Origin: Palaemon carinicauda
Lineage: Eukaryota > Arthropoda > Malacostraca > Decapoda > Palaemonidae
DNA: 64,000 nucleotides
Assembly (NCBI RefSeq): GCF_036898095.1
Contig: NC_090751.1
Span: 86,036,357 to 86,100,356, forward strand
Direction of reading: 5' to 3'
Shown: positions 43,431 through 53,185 of the stretch, piece by piece
Numbering within the stretch: position 1 is the first letter of the stretch
How the letters are laid out: every line of letters begins with the position of its first letter
The notes under the pieces: generated by a model
The model's database searches: none
Told to the model about the DNA's origin: nothing
Seen by the model: only the letters and a program-made list of their open reading frames with translations
Program-made: the position numbers and the translations under genes

Positions 43431-45477
43431 CCTTCTTTACGTGTGGCTGACGCAGAAGGTCCACTCTTAGAGGAAGTGTTCTGGGAAAGTCCACTAGCCA
43501 TTGCAGTACCTCGGTGAACCATTCTCTCGCGGGCCAGAGGGGAGCAACCAACGTCAACCGCGTCCCTTCGTGAGAGGCGAACTTCTGCAGTACTCTGTTG
43601 ACAATCTTGAACGGGGGGAATGCATAAAGGTCTAGATGGGACCAATCCATAAGGAAGGCATCTATATGAACTGCTGCTGGGTCCGGGATCGGCGAGCAAT
43701 AAATTGGGAGCCTCTTGGTCATCGAGGTTGCAAATAGATCTATGGTAGGTTGGCCCCACAAGGCCCATAGTCTCTTGCATACATTCATGTGAAGGGTCCA
43801 TTCTGTTGGGATGATTTGGCCCTTCCGGCTGAGGCGGTCTGCCATGACATTCATGTTGCCTTGAATGAACCTCGTTACTAGAGATAGGTTTAGATCTCTT
43901 GACCAGGTGAGGAGGTCCCTTGCGATCTCGTATAACGTCATCGAATGAGTCACTCCTTGCTTGGAGATGTACGCCAAGGCTGTGGTGTTGTCGGAGTTCA
44001 CCTCCACCACCTTGCCTAGAAGGAGAGACTTGAAGCTTCTCAAGGCCAGATGAACTGCCAGTAGCTCCTTGCAGTTGATATGTAACGTTCTCTGATCCGC
44101 GTTCCAGGTGCCCGAGCATTCCCGACCGTCTAATGTCGCACCCCAGCCCGTGTCCGATGCGTCCGAGAAAAGAATGTGGTTGGGGGTCTGAACAGCCAGT
44201 GGCAGACCCTCTCTGAGGTGAATGTTCTCCTTCCACCAAGTCAGTGAAGACTTCATCTTCTCGGAAATAGGGATCGAGACCGCTTCTAGCGTCTTGTCCT
44301 TTCTCCAGTGAACAGCTAGGTGAAATTGAAGGGGTCGGAGGTGCAGTCTCCCTAACGCAATGAACTGGTCCAGTGATGAAAGCGTCCCTATCAGACTCAT
44401 CCACTGTCTGACTGAACATCGGTCCTTCTTTAGCATGTTCTGGATGCATTCTTGGGCTTGACTGATTCTGGGGGCCGACGGAAAAGCCCGAAAAGCTTGA
44501 CTCTGAATCTCCATTCCTAGGTACACTATAGTTTGGGATGGGACGAGTTGGGACTTTTCCATATTGACCAGGAGACCCAATTCCTTGGTCAGATCCAGAG
44601 TCCACTTTAGATTCTCCAGACAGCGACGACTTGACGAAGCTCTTAGAAGCCAGTCGTCCAAATAGAGGGAGGCTCTGATGTCTGCTAAATGCAGGAATTT
44701 GGCAATATTCCTCATCAGTTTCGTAAAAACAAGAGGTGCCGTGCTTAGGCCAAAGCACAGGGCTTGAAATTGGTATACAACCTTCCCGTAAACGAACCTT
44801 AGAAAAGGTTGGGAATCTGGGTGGATGGGGACGTGAAAGTAAGCGTCCTTGAGGTCTAAAGAGACCATCCAGTCTTCCTTCCTGACCGATGCTAGAACCG
44901 ACTTTGTCGTCTCCATGGCGAACGTCTGCTTTGTGACAAAGACATTCAGAGCACTGACGTCTAGCACCGGTCTCCACCCTCCTGTCTTCTTCACGACTAA
45001 GAAGAGACGGTTGTAGAAGCCCGGGGATTGATGGTCCCGGACTTTGACTACCGCTCCCTTTTGAAGTAAGAGAGACACCTCTTGCTGCAAAGCTAGTCTC
45101 TTGTCCTCCTCTCTGTACCTGGGAGAGAGGTCGATGGGAGTTGTTGCTAGAGGGGGCTTGCGCAAGAATGGAATCTTGTACCCCTCTCTGAGTAACTTCA
45201 CAGATTGTGCGTTTGCGCCCCTGTTCTCCCAGGCCTGCCAGTAGTTCTTGAGCCTGGCTCCCACTGCTGTCTGAAGAAGGTGGCAGTCAGACTCTGCCTC
45301 TAAAGGACTTGGAACCTTTCTTCTTGCTCCCACGTTGACCTTCGGCACGAGCACCTCCTCTGCTGGAGGCTCTGCCACGAAAGGGCGGAATGAACCTTGA
45401 CGCTGGAGTATCCATCCTGGGCCTAGACACGGAGGGCAAAGGGGTGGCTTTGCGCGCGGATGACGCAACCAGGTCAT
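43228..45477 (-). CDS. RT, RNase H and methyltransferase-like protein of D5
   Basis: 749 codons from an ATG (MTWLRHPRAK) that overlaps the end of gag in another frame. RT: KKTGGWRPVLDVSALN (163-178), VSLDLKDAYFHVPIHPDS (205-222) and the catalytic LYLDDWLL (271-278). RNase H: ILFSDASDTGWGATLD (435-450), INCKELLAVHLAL (467-479), EVNSDNTTALAY (492-503) and NVMADRLSRKG (543-553). Methyltransferase-like: TIDLFATSMTKRLP (578-591), LYAFPPFKIVNRVL (617-630) and VAPLWPAREWFTEV (644-657). No lesion seen. In DIRS elements this polyprotein copies the RNA; the third domain's role is unknown. Confidence 0.92.
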   Translation of the reverse strand: MTWLRHPRAKPPLCPPCLGPGWILQRQGSFRPFVAEPPAEEVLVPKVNVGARRKVPSPLEAESDCHLLQTAVGARLKNYWQAWENRGANAQSVKLLREGYKIPFLRKPPLATTPIDLSPRYREEDKRLALQQEVSLLLQKGAVVKVRDHQSPGFYNRLFLVVKKTGGWRPVLDVSALNVFVTKQTFAMETTKSVLASVRKEDWMVSLDLKDAYFHVPIHPDSQPFLRFVYGKVVYQFQALCFGLSTAPLVFTKLMRNIAKFLHLADIRASLYLDDWLLRASSSRRCLENLKWTLDLTKELGLLVNMEKSQLVPSQTIVYLGMEIQSQAFRAFPSAPRISQAQECIQNMLKKDRCSVRQWMSLIGTLSSLDQFIALGRLHLRPLQFHLAVHWRKDKTLEAVSIPISEKMKSSLTWWKENIHLREGLPLAVQTPNHILFSDASDTGWGATLDGRECSGTWNADQRTLHINCKELLAVHLALRSFKSLLLGKVVEVNSDNTTALAYISKQGVTHSMTLYEIARDLLTWSRDLNLSLVTRFIQGNMNVMADRLSRKGQIIPTEWTLHMNVCKRLWALWGQPTIDLFATSMTKRLPIYCSPIPDPAAVHIDAFLMDWSHLDLYAFPPFKIVNRVLQKFASHEGTRLTLVAPLWPAREWFTEVLQWLVDFPRTLPLRVDLLRQPHVKKVHPSLHALRLTAFRLSKDSRELEAFRRRQPERLLEQGGHPLLKSTSRSGKSSEAGASRYQYPQPVPL

Positions 45478-47716
45478 GTGTGTCTTTCTGAATCAAGGAG
45501 GCAGCAATCTCCTTGATCAACTCCTCAGGGAAGAGGCACTTCGAGAGAGGAGCAAACATAAGCTCCGATCTCTGACACTGTGTTACTCCAGCTGACAAGA
45601 AGGAGCAAAGGTGTTCCCGTTTCTTGAGGACCCCGGAAACGAAAGAAGCCGCAAGCTCACTAGAACCGTCCCGTATGGCTTTGTCCATGCAGGACATAAT
45701 GAGCATGGAAGTTTCCTTGTCAGAAGGGGAGGTCTTCCTGCTCAACGCTCCCAAACACCAGTCCAAAAAGTTAAAAACTTCGAACGCTCTGAATACTCCT
45801 TTCATCAGATGGTCTAAATCCGAAGGAGTCCAACAAATCTTGGAGCGTCTCATGGCCAGCCTGCGGGGAGAGTCTACAAGACTTGAGAAGTCGCCCTGGG
45901 CAGAGGCAGGAACTCCCAAGCCGAGAACTTCTCCCATGGCATACCAGACGCTAGATCTGGAAGCAAGCTTGGCAGGGGGAAACATGAAAGCTGTCTTCCC
46001 AAGTTGCTTTTTGGACTGCAACCAATCTCCCAGCACTCTTAAAGCTCTCTTGGACGAGCGGGCGAGGACGAGCTTCGTAAAGGCAGGTGCGGCAGACTGC
46101 GTGCCTAAAGCGAACTCAGAGGGAGGAGAGCGTGGTGCTGCGGACACAAACTGATCAGGATATAAATCCTTGAACAGTGCAAGCACTTTCCTAAAGTCCA
46201 AGGAGGGAGGCGTGGTCTTGGGTTCGTCGATGTCCGTGTGCGGGTCGTCAAGATGTGCAGCGTCGTCATCATCAGAGAGTCCATCGTCTGAATGTTGAGG
46301 AGGAAGCGGCAAAGGAGTAGGAATCAGCTGGTCGGCTGAGTCCGGCAGCACGGGTGCATGCGTGACTGCACTGGACGCAACGTCATGGAACTGTTGGTCA
46401 GTCTGTGAGCTGGCAACAACCATAGCTGTGTGGGGACGCAAAGCTTCTACTCCTGACTGTCTAGTCTGCTGCGGGCGAGTAGCGGTAACCACAGTGGGTT
46501 GCGGAGGTTGACGCACAGCGTCAAAACAAAGCAACTTAACTCCACCCTCCTGTTGTTGTGGTAACTCGCGAACGTCAACGGAGGGTTCCGTGCATCGGTG
46601 AACGTCAACGTGCGGCTGGCAGGGTACACTGCGCATGGGTGGTGGGACTCTCACAGCTGGAGTGCGGGAGAAGGTAGCCTCAGCGTCTACTGGACGCACA
46701 ACCGTGGTTGGTTGTAGGCTAACGGGTGCAGCGTCAACCTTCTCCGCACGATACTCCTGCATAAAAGATGCTAACTGTGTCTGCATAGACTGTAGCAAGG
46801 ACCACTTAGGGTCTACAGCAGCAGGTGCGGCAACAGACGGTGTTACTGCCCGTTGCGGTACCAATTTGCCTCTCTTAGGAGGTGTGCAGTCATCTGAAGA
46901 CTGCAGCGAGTCCGAACTGACCCAGTGGCTACACCTGGGCCGTTGGACTTGCTCGGAAGGGACCTTGCGTTTGAGAGGCCGTGAGACCTTGGTCCATCGT
47001 TTCTGGCGTGAAACTTCTTCCGCAGACGAGGAATGAACGGGCTCTCTCGTCTTCTTGTGGGTGGGGCGATCTTGGCAAGATACGTCCGAAACCACGGAGG
47101 GAACGTCTGTCCGCTGATTAAAGCCTGTCGAACCCTTTGGTCGTACGACATTGCTTCTCCCCTGGGCTTGGGAGCTTGCAAGAGGTCCCGGACTGGGAGG
47201 ACGACAGGCACGAACAGACGCACCCTCATGCGCAACACTAACACTTTTCACAGCACTACCACTCACTTCACTTCCCACTGCACTTTTACCCTTCAACTCC
47301 CTGACGTCTGCCATGAGTTGGTTGCGGTCACTCGCCAATGACTCGACTCTCTCACCCAGAACCTGGATGGCACGCATCATATCTGCCATCGAAGGTTGAG
47401 TGCTAGAAGGGGGATCAGGAGCAACCACTACAGGGGAAGGAATAGGTTGTGGGGCATGGGGAGAGGAAAAATCAACTGAGCGAGATGAACTCCTCCTGAC
47501 TCTATCTCTCTCTAGCCTACGTGAATATTTAAGGAATTCGAGAAAATCAAATTCCGAAAGCCCAACGCATTCCTCACATCGATCTTCCCATTGACAGGAT
47601 TTACCACGACAATTGGAACAAATGGTGTGAGGATCGATAGAGGCCTTCGGAAGACGCCTTGAACAGTCCCTAGCACTACACTTTCTGTATTTGGGGACTT
47701 GAGAAGGGTCAGACAT
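45287..47716 (-). CDS. Gag-like ORF1 of D5
   Basis: 809 codons from ATG at 47716, uninterrupted. N-terminal Cys/His cluster: KCSARDC, DPHTICSNCRGKSC, DRCEECVGLSEFDFLEFL. It is followed by a short coiled-coil-like segment (RAIQVLGERVESLASDRNQL), a long Pro/Gln/Val repeat-rich linker, an acidic stretch (DDGLSDDDDAAHLDD) and a helical C-terminal core (PAFTKLVLARS, LGDWLQSKKQLGKTAF, FLDWCLGALSRK). The end is Arg/Gly-rich (FRGRASSRGGARAEGQRG). It overlaps the RT ORF by 190 nt, so RT may be made by frameshifting. Shares type with D1 and D3. Confidence 0.88.
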   Translation of the reverse strand: MSDPSQVPKYRKCSARDCSRRLPKASIDPHTICSNCRGKSCQWEDRCEECVGLSEFDFLEFLKYSRRLERDRVRRSSSRSVDFSSPHAPQPIPSPVVVAPDPPSSTQPSMADMMRAIQVLGERVESLASDRNQLMADVRELKGKSAVGSEVSGSAVKSVSVAHEGASVRACRPPSPGPLASSQAQGRSNVVRPKGSTGFNQRTDVPSVVSDVSCQDRPTHKKTREPVHSSSAEEVSRQKRWTKVSRPLKRKVPSEQVQRPRCSHWVSSDSLQSSDDCTPPKRGKLVPQRAVTPSVAAPAAVDPKWSLLQSMQTQLASFMQEYRAEKVDAAPVSLQPTTVVRPVDAEATFSRTPAVRVPPPMRSVPCQPHVDVHRCTEPSVDVRELPQQQEGGVKLLCFDAVRQPPQPTVVTATRPQQTRQSGVEALRPHTAMVVASSQTDQQFHDVASSAVTHAPVLPDSADQLIPTPLPLPPQHSDDGLSDDDDAAHLDDPHTDIDEPKTTPPSLDFRKVLALFKDLYPDQFVSAAPRSPPSEFALGTQSAAPAFTKLVLARSSKRALRVLGDWLQSKKQLGKTAFMFPPAKLASRSSVWYAMGEVLGLGVPASAQGDFSSLVDSPRRLAMRRSKICWTPSDLDHLMKGVFRAFEVFNFLDWCLGALSRKTSPSDKETSMLIMSCMDKAIRDGSSELAASFVSGVLKKREHLCSFLSAGVTQCQRSELMFAPLSKCLFPEELIKEIAASLIQKDTHDLVASSARKATPLPSVSRPRMDTPASRFIPPFRGRASSRGGARAEGQRGSKKKGSKSFRGRV

Positions 47717-48098
47717 CTTGAATTAGTCAAAGGGGGAATTCAAAATCTATCCAAGTCGTCAACAAATAATCCAAAATTCAATCAAAGAATGCAAGGAAGT
47801 ATTGAAGATAACCTCTGCAAAGCGAAAGCTAATAACTAGAAATGAGTACTTCACCAAAACTGTGAAAATCAATCCAGTAAGTAACAGCGTATTTAGTAGG
47901 TCTTGCCGGTGGCACGACAGAGAGAAAATTGGTTCTGTGTTTACTTGGAGTACTTGAGTACCTGCTCGACAGATGGCGCTGTTGATGTACACCCCCTACC
48001 TGTATAGCGATCGCTGGCGTATTTTGTCCTTAGGTTTTTCTGTCGGGCAGCAGAGCTGGCAGCTTATACGATCACTGGCTAAGTTTAATATTGAAAAA

Positions 48099-48279
48099 TA
48101 ACAATCTAGTAAACAAATAATTATCTAGTAAAAAATAAAGTCAAATAATGGCAGGTTATGCGTCTTACAGAAATATATACAAAGTACTCTAATAGCCTAC
48201 ATGAATACATACTAATTGTAATATCAAATGTTTAAAAAAACACTAACTGATTATGAGGAAACCCTCATTATATACTAAC
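48099..48279. repeat. Short host tandem repeat at D5 insertion site
   Basis: TAACAATCTAGTAAACAAA and TAATTATCTAGTAAAAAA follow the right end of D5, and the matching unit AACAATCTAGTAAAAAAA precedes the left end. The rest up to e4 is AT-rich intron with nothing else visible. Confidence 0.6.
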
Positions 48280-48385
48280 CTACCATCCACTGATGCCAGC
48301 TCTTGTGCAAAAATTTTACGATAGGCTAATGAAACCAACACCTTTAACGTTGGAACGACCGTATCTGCATTTGGGGCTGGAACCA
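48280..48385 (-). CDS. Candidate exon e4 of host gene
   Basis: 106 nt from acceptor TTGCACACAG. The peptide VVPAPNADTVVPTLKVLVSL continues as AYRKIFAQELASVDG. The end has two overlapping donors: GTAGGT (exon end 48284, phase 1) and GTTAGT (exon end 48280, phase 2). Only the second keeps e5 open, so that end is given here. Joined to e3, the split codon reads Val. Confidence 0.68.
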
Positions 48386-48890
48386 CTGTGTGCAAAAATA
48401 ATTAGAAGTGAGCTCAACCTAAAAAATTCAATCACACTTAACCCATATCATAAAAAAATCAAAATCATCAGAATAGAGGACACGCAAATTTATGAAATTA
48501 AATGTTGTAATTTTCATAACAGTTGTAGGCACTTTATCTCCTTAACGAATACTGTACTGTATATAGATATCATAAAAATTACATAAAATTGTCCAACTGA
48601 TATATAATACAGAACCTAACTTAAATTGCCCTGAATACTAAAGAGACAATAACTATCAATACAATATACAATAATAATTTACTCAATATATAAAGTAAAA
48701 CTTAAATGCAATAGAAAAGCAAGACAAAATGACAGATATTTGGGTTAAAAAGAAAATAAGTGGTTCAAAAAATGGCACCGTTCAATCACGATAATAAATT
48801 ACACTTTTATACTGGAAAAATCAATACTGCATCATTTACAAGTAAAAACACCAAAGAACCTTAATATATGAGCAAAAAATGTGGAAATAC
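48386..48890. other. Intron between e3 and e4
   Basis: AT-rich unique sequence of about 0.5 kb. No element ends or frames. Confidence 0.5.
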
Positions 48891-49074
48891 CTAAGCAATC
48901 TAAATTAAATTTGAATCGTGACTCATTATCTCTAACCAGATGTCTTTGACAGCTTTCACGGCAAAAGCAATTAATTTCAGATGTTAAAAAAATACTACGA
49001 AAGATAGGGCTCAGACTGCTGGTCTGTTGAAACTTCTTAACTGTAATACAGATGCTCACTCCAGAAAATAAAAT
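48891..49074 (-). CDS. Candidate exon e3 of host gene
   Basis: 184 nt between acceptor TTGCAG (after a pyrimidine-poor tract) and donor TTAG followed by GTATTT. The open frame reads ILFSGVSICITVKKFQQTSS and includes SEINCFCRESCQRHLV, with Cys and His residues that could bind metal, though the spacing matches no finger I know. Phase 0 at the start fits e2 and phase 1 at the end fits e4. Confidence 0.6.
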
Positions 49075-49496
49075 CTGCAACATACTTCTAGCAGATTTTG
49101 TTTGTCAAACATTGTCATGATATGACCAAAGGATATGCATTTTCATCAATAGAATATTAGCAATCATACGATATCGTTACATAAATAGTGACGACAAAAA
49201 ATCATCTGGTATATAGAGCGGTGTTCTGAAGGAATAGCAATAACAATAAATTGTAATAACAATGGAGAGAAAAGATTTAGATTACCTGCAATAAGCATTT
49301 AAAATAATAACCGGAAATTAGAATGTGTTTGAAAAGCAAAACTAACAATATAGTCTACCTTTTGGTAATTTACTACCAGCCTAGGCCTCCCAAAAGAAAG
49401 GTATACTAGCAGGCATCAGAGTTTTCTCACAATGGAATAGAAACTATAAACTATGTAGGGCACCCAATGAAAATATTGCACTTGAAAACAACTAAC

Positions 49497-51637
49497 AAAC
49501 GGATTTTGAGCAAAGAGAAAAATCTATTTTTGGGTGAGAGTGCCATGTCGAGCTCATGGAAGGGTTCCTTTAGGTAGTCTTCTAAGGGATATTTTCTACA
49601 GTGATACTCCCAGAGAAATAAACCAAAGGTCTCCATGATTCTAACTCCTGGCACGAGTATCCAATTAAGGATATTGCATAGTATCAGGGGACCTATTTTT
49701 AGATCAGACATGTAGCAATCTTCACCCCGAATAGATTTAACTCTTTGATGTAAGGAGGAAGAGTGGCGAAAGAATGGGGAGCCGATCTAGGTACCCGGTG
49801 GACCTCCTTCCCTATTACTACTACGACGCCATTCTTTTTCTTATCGTTAAGCAGAAATGGCCGCAGATAGAGTAATTTTGGGAGGGGTCAGCAAAAGGGT
49901 GGGTCCATCAGGACAACATGGCACTCACACCCAAGAATAGATTTTTCGCTTTGCTCAAAATCCGCTTTTTGGGCTCAGGTCATGTCGTCCTGATGGAAGC
50001 ATACTAGAGAATTAACTTGAAATTACCATAGCTGTGGGTTTGTGTATGTGCCTTCTACCTTGAATGGATTCCTTATAAGGTCTGCTAGACCTGTATGTGT
50101 TAGAAAACATGTGTACTACTGTATAGTTGTATACTGTAGTTTAGCCAGCTGCACTGCCGGGGTTAGGTTAGTAACTGGCGGCACTAACTGATAGAGAGAG
50201 AGAAAGCATTGAAGTGTAGGAGGACTATCAGCCCACCTATGCCAATCCGGCAGCAACAATTGTGTATGGCAGTCCAAGGGAGGGCTGAGGACTTCCCAAA
50301 GAATGTTAAGTTTCCCACCGGCAGCCGTCAGGGCCGGCTCAATCTTCCCCCCAATAATATTCACTTCCTGTGAAGGAAGGAAGTAAGGGGGAAGGTGCTG
50401 AGGCGGCTGAACTAACTGCCGCCGGTAGGGCACCAGCCGGTAACGCAGTCAACCTAGCAAGCCGGGATAGCTGTCAGAATACCGGTGAAAGAGTATTGTG
50501 ACGGCTATGACGTCAGAAGGGGGAAGGGTAAGGGTCTTATAGTTCACTGAATTGAGAGGTGGTGGCAGGTATGCCGCCTATCTTCAACAATGAACTGAGG
50601 AAGCATGGCTTCCTGTGCTGACGACATCGTCGGCGGCAAGACAAGGGTACCCTGAGTTAATTACTATCTAACTTGAGGTGGCAAGAACTCTGTTTTACTC
50701 GACGGCAATGAAGAAAGACAGTGGTTGCCGCCTGTAGCGGCGGCGGCACTCAGGGAGGGAGGAAGAGTTTAGCCTCTTTTCTCTAAGAGAGAATGTATAT
50801 CGTAACTTATCTATAGATTCTATAGAATGTAAATTCTCATCCGAATCAATAAGGAACGATAGGGTGAGGCTAAACATAGGGGATTACTTTACTAACGTAT
50901 ATATGAGCGAGAGTAGTCTCGCTCTGGTAGGATCCCCGGCCAAGGTTTGGTACCGTCGGGGCTCCCGCTGCATACGATCAGTAAAGTCACAGTAAAGAGG
51001 AATAAAATTCATGTATGCAAGATCTCCACTTGTATAATTTGCCTAAATAGCTAACATTATAGCTTAGTACCGGGAATTGTCGCCCCACTGATTAAATAAA
51101 ATCCAATAGTAATGGGTGACTGCAGTCGTAAAATGGCCGACTCCGGTCTGGGCAAGGCTCACCTAAACACACTTAAATTATAGAAATTTACCTGTGAAAA
51201 GGGACTAAAATCATACACAGGAAAGAATTAATTATCAACTTTCCAAAGGATGAAAATGTTGGAGATTGCATGATGAATATTCCAATAACTTGTAACAAAA
51301 CACCGGGTTAACGGGAGCACAACAAGAAAAAGAATGGCGTCGTAGTAGTAATAGGGAAGGAGGTCCACTGGGTACCTAGATCGGCACCCCCTTCTTTCGC
51401 CCCTCTTCCTCCTTACATCAAAGGGTTAAATCTATTCGGGGTGAAGACTGCTATGTGTCGTATCTAAAAATACGTCCCCTGATATTATGCGATATCCTTA
51501 ACTTGATACTCGCGCCAGGAGGTATAATCCTGGAGGCCTTTGGTTTATTTCTCTGGGAGTATCACTGTAGCAAATATCCCTTACAAGGCTACCTAAAGGA
51601 ACCCTTCCATCAGGACGACATGGCCTGAGCCCAAAAA
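49497..51637 (-). mobile_element. D6: non-autonomous DIRS derivative of the D2 family
   Basis: A 2.1-kb element without coding frames. Outer arm GGATTTTGAGCAAAGAGAAA (49501), terminal repeat about 49560-49870, ICR at 49908-50000 (X' then TTTTTGGGCTCAGGTCATGT), inverted right repeat at 51290-51605 and right outer end CATGGCCTGAGCCCAAAAA (51619-51637). Interior words match D2: the 3' flank up to about 50103 matches D2 7912-8090, and from there on it matches D2 13880-15480. One internal deletion of all ORFs explains it. Mobility would need recombinase and RT from a relative. It lies between e2 and e3. Confidence 0.85.
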
Positions 51638-51922
51638 TCATATTAACAAGAGTTAGACAATTACCTAACCTGTAAGACAAATACAAAAAGAATGAACTTT
51701 TACTCCTTCAAACTGGTTTCAAGAGATATAACAGTACACAGTTGTTACCTAGCTCGAAGTGTCCCAGTAGTCCTCTCAAAGGACTCAGTCTGACATATTT
51801 TCTCAGCTTTTGAAACTATGGAATGACTTTTGCCAAATTTACACAAATCAAACTACTGTTACAGACCTTACATATAAGAGTAACCACTAGGAAAGCTGAC
51901 TATTTTTAACAGGAAGCCTTAC
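51638..51922. other. Intron between e2 and D6
   Basis: Unique AT-rich sequence; nothing recognisable. Confidence 0.5.
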
Positions 51923-52159
51923 CTCCTCTCCAAAATATAGAACCAACAACTCAAGCTCCTCACCTGGTAAATGTGCCAGTCTTCCACAAGGTGGAATATT
52001 TAGCAAAGATGCAGGAAGAAAGATAAGCTTATCAACTTCAATTGCTAATACTATTCCAGTGTCTATACCATAAACACGTGCCAGAGGACCAGCTACTCTA
52101 ACCACACGTACACGGATGTACGTCACATCCTCTGTTTTGTTCAATAGTTTCAATCCTTC
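51923..52159 (-). CDS. Candidate exon e2: Tudor-like domain
   Basis: 237 nt (79 codons, phase 0 at both ends) between acceptor TTTAACAG and donor GAGGAG followed by GTAAGG. The peptide follows the pattern of an extended Tudor domain: strands with TYIRVRVVRVAGPLARVYGI, then DTGIVLAIEVDKLIFLPASL and NIPPCGRLAHLPGEELELL. The I-D-x-G turn, the L-x-x-LP step and the PP...L-x-G end are typical, while the aromatic cage looks incomplete (few Trp/Tyr/Phe). Tudor proteins bind methylated Arg or Lys and many act in germline small-RNA pathways; a role here is inference. Fits e1 and e3 in phase. Confidence 0.75.
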
Positions 52160-52899
52160 CTGTTAAATTTTTAAACAGTATCAATTATACAAGTTACCTT
52201 AACCCCCATATTTCAATTAAATCACAATTATTAAAGTAATCATATGATCAAAGTATTATTACAAGATGAGTACGAAATAATAAATTACAAAAGTACAGTA
52301 AAGAAAAACTATAAAAACAAAATTTAAAAAGGAAGATAATTTACATAAATAAACATAAAATTAGCAAGGTAAATTTTAGGCAAACTATAAAATGAAACTC
52401 TTCAATGTACTCTACAAAAAATAATACTGAACACCAATCATAACTTTTTAATTATAAATATCATTCTACAATTTGGTCCTATTTATGAAAAAATTTCTAA
52501 ATTACCTCTTGGTAATGGACCCTACATAAGAAACTGCAAGACTTTGGAATCAACTGAAAAACTAGTACTAGATGGCAGATGGTATAGTCTGGGGAGATCT
52601 CAAAGGAAAAGATATACAAAGCCAAAACTAGGCAACACTTTGTACTGTAATGTGATGCCTGGTGATTAGCTACAGATGCTTTACTCTAACAGTCACCACT
52701 GAGTCCATACATAATTTCTACAAGTGATGGATACCATAAATTAATCTGTCAAAGTGATATGGAAGAAACTGAGGAAGACCTGATAATTTGGGTATAAGAA
52801 CTTGAAAAGGGGAAGGTGCAACATAAATGTGAACAAGACATAAATGAGGATGTATAGTAAAGCTGAAAAAAACCTCATAGCTTTAAGAGGAAAACACAA
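52160..52899. other. Intron sequence between e2 and D7
   Basis: Unique AT-rich sequence without frames or element ends. Confidence 0.5.
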
Positions 52900-53185
52900 T
52901 TTCTGGGTCAACCTGTGAAAAGGGTCCTTCCTTACACTTCTGATAAAAATACTTCCAAATATACCAGAGAAAGTTAAAGTATGGAATGCAGAGGTTACTA
53001 CCCTCGCGCGAACACCCAGTGGGCATCGTGTATAAAGCAGGGGCGTGTGAAAACCACTATTCACAGGCTGTCTTCCATTTAGATAATTCCTTCATCAAAG
53101 GGAAGGGCTGTAACAGAGGCCCTAGCTACCTTACCTGAACCATTCTACCGACGCCCGATGCCAGCGCCATCTGATCTTCATCCTT

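Larger units (their letters stand above)
41630..48098 (-). mobile_element. D5: DIRS-like retrotransposon with long open ORFs
   Basis: 6.5-kb element with outer arm 41630-41695, terminal repeat 41696-41850 (GCGATCGCTATACAGGTAGG), ICR 41878-41972, and the inverted right repeat at 47925-48058 with its outer end to 48098. Gag (809 codons) and RT/RNase H/methyltransferase-like (749 codons) are uninterrupted. The recombinase is damaged at its C-terminal third. The flanks share TAACAATCTAGTAAA, which is best explained by insertion into a short host tandem repeat and not by a target duplication. It lies in the intron between e4 and e5. Confidence 0.92.

Noticed and set aside
41608..48114. Long target site duplication of D5
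   Set aside because: Better explained as a pre-existing host tandem repeat, since a further unit lies on the right.
48293..48586. 97-codon plus-strand frame
   Set aside because: Overlaps minus-strand e4, has no family motif and is AT-biased chance sequence.
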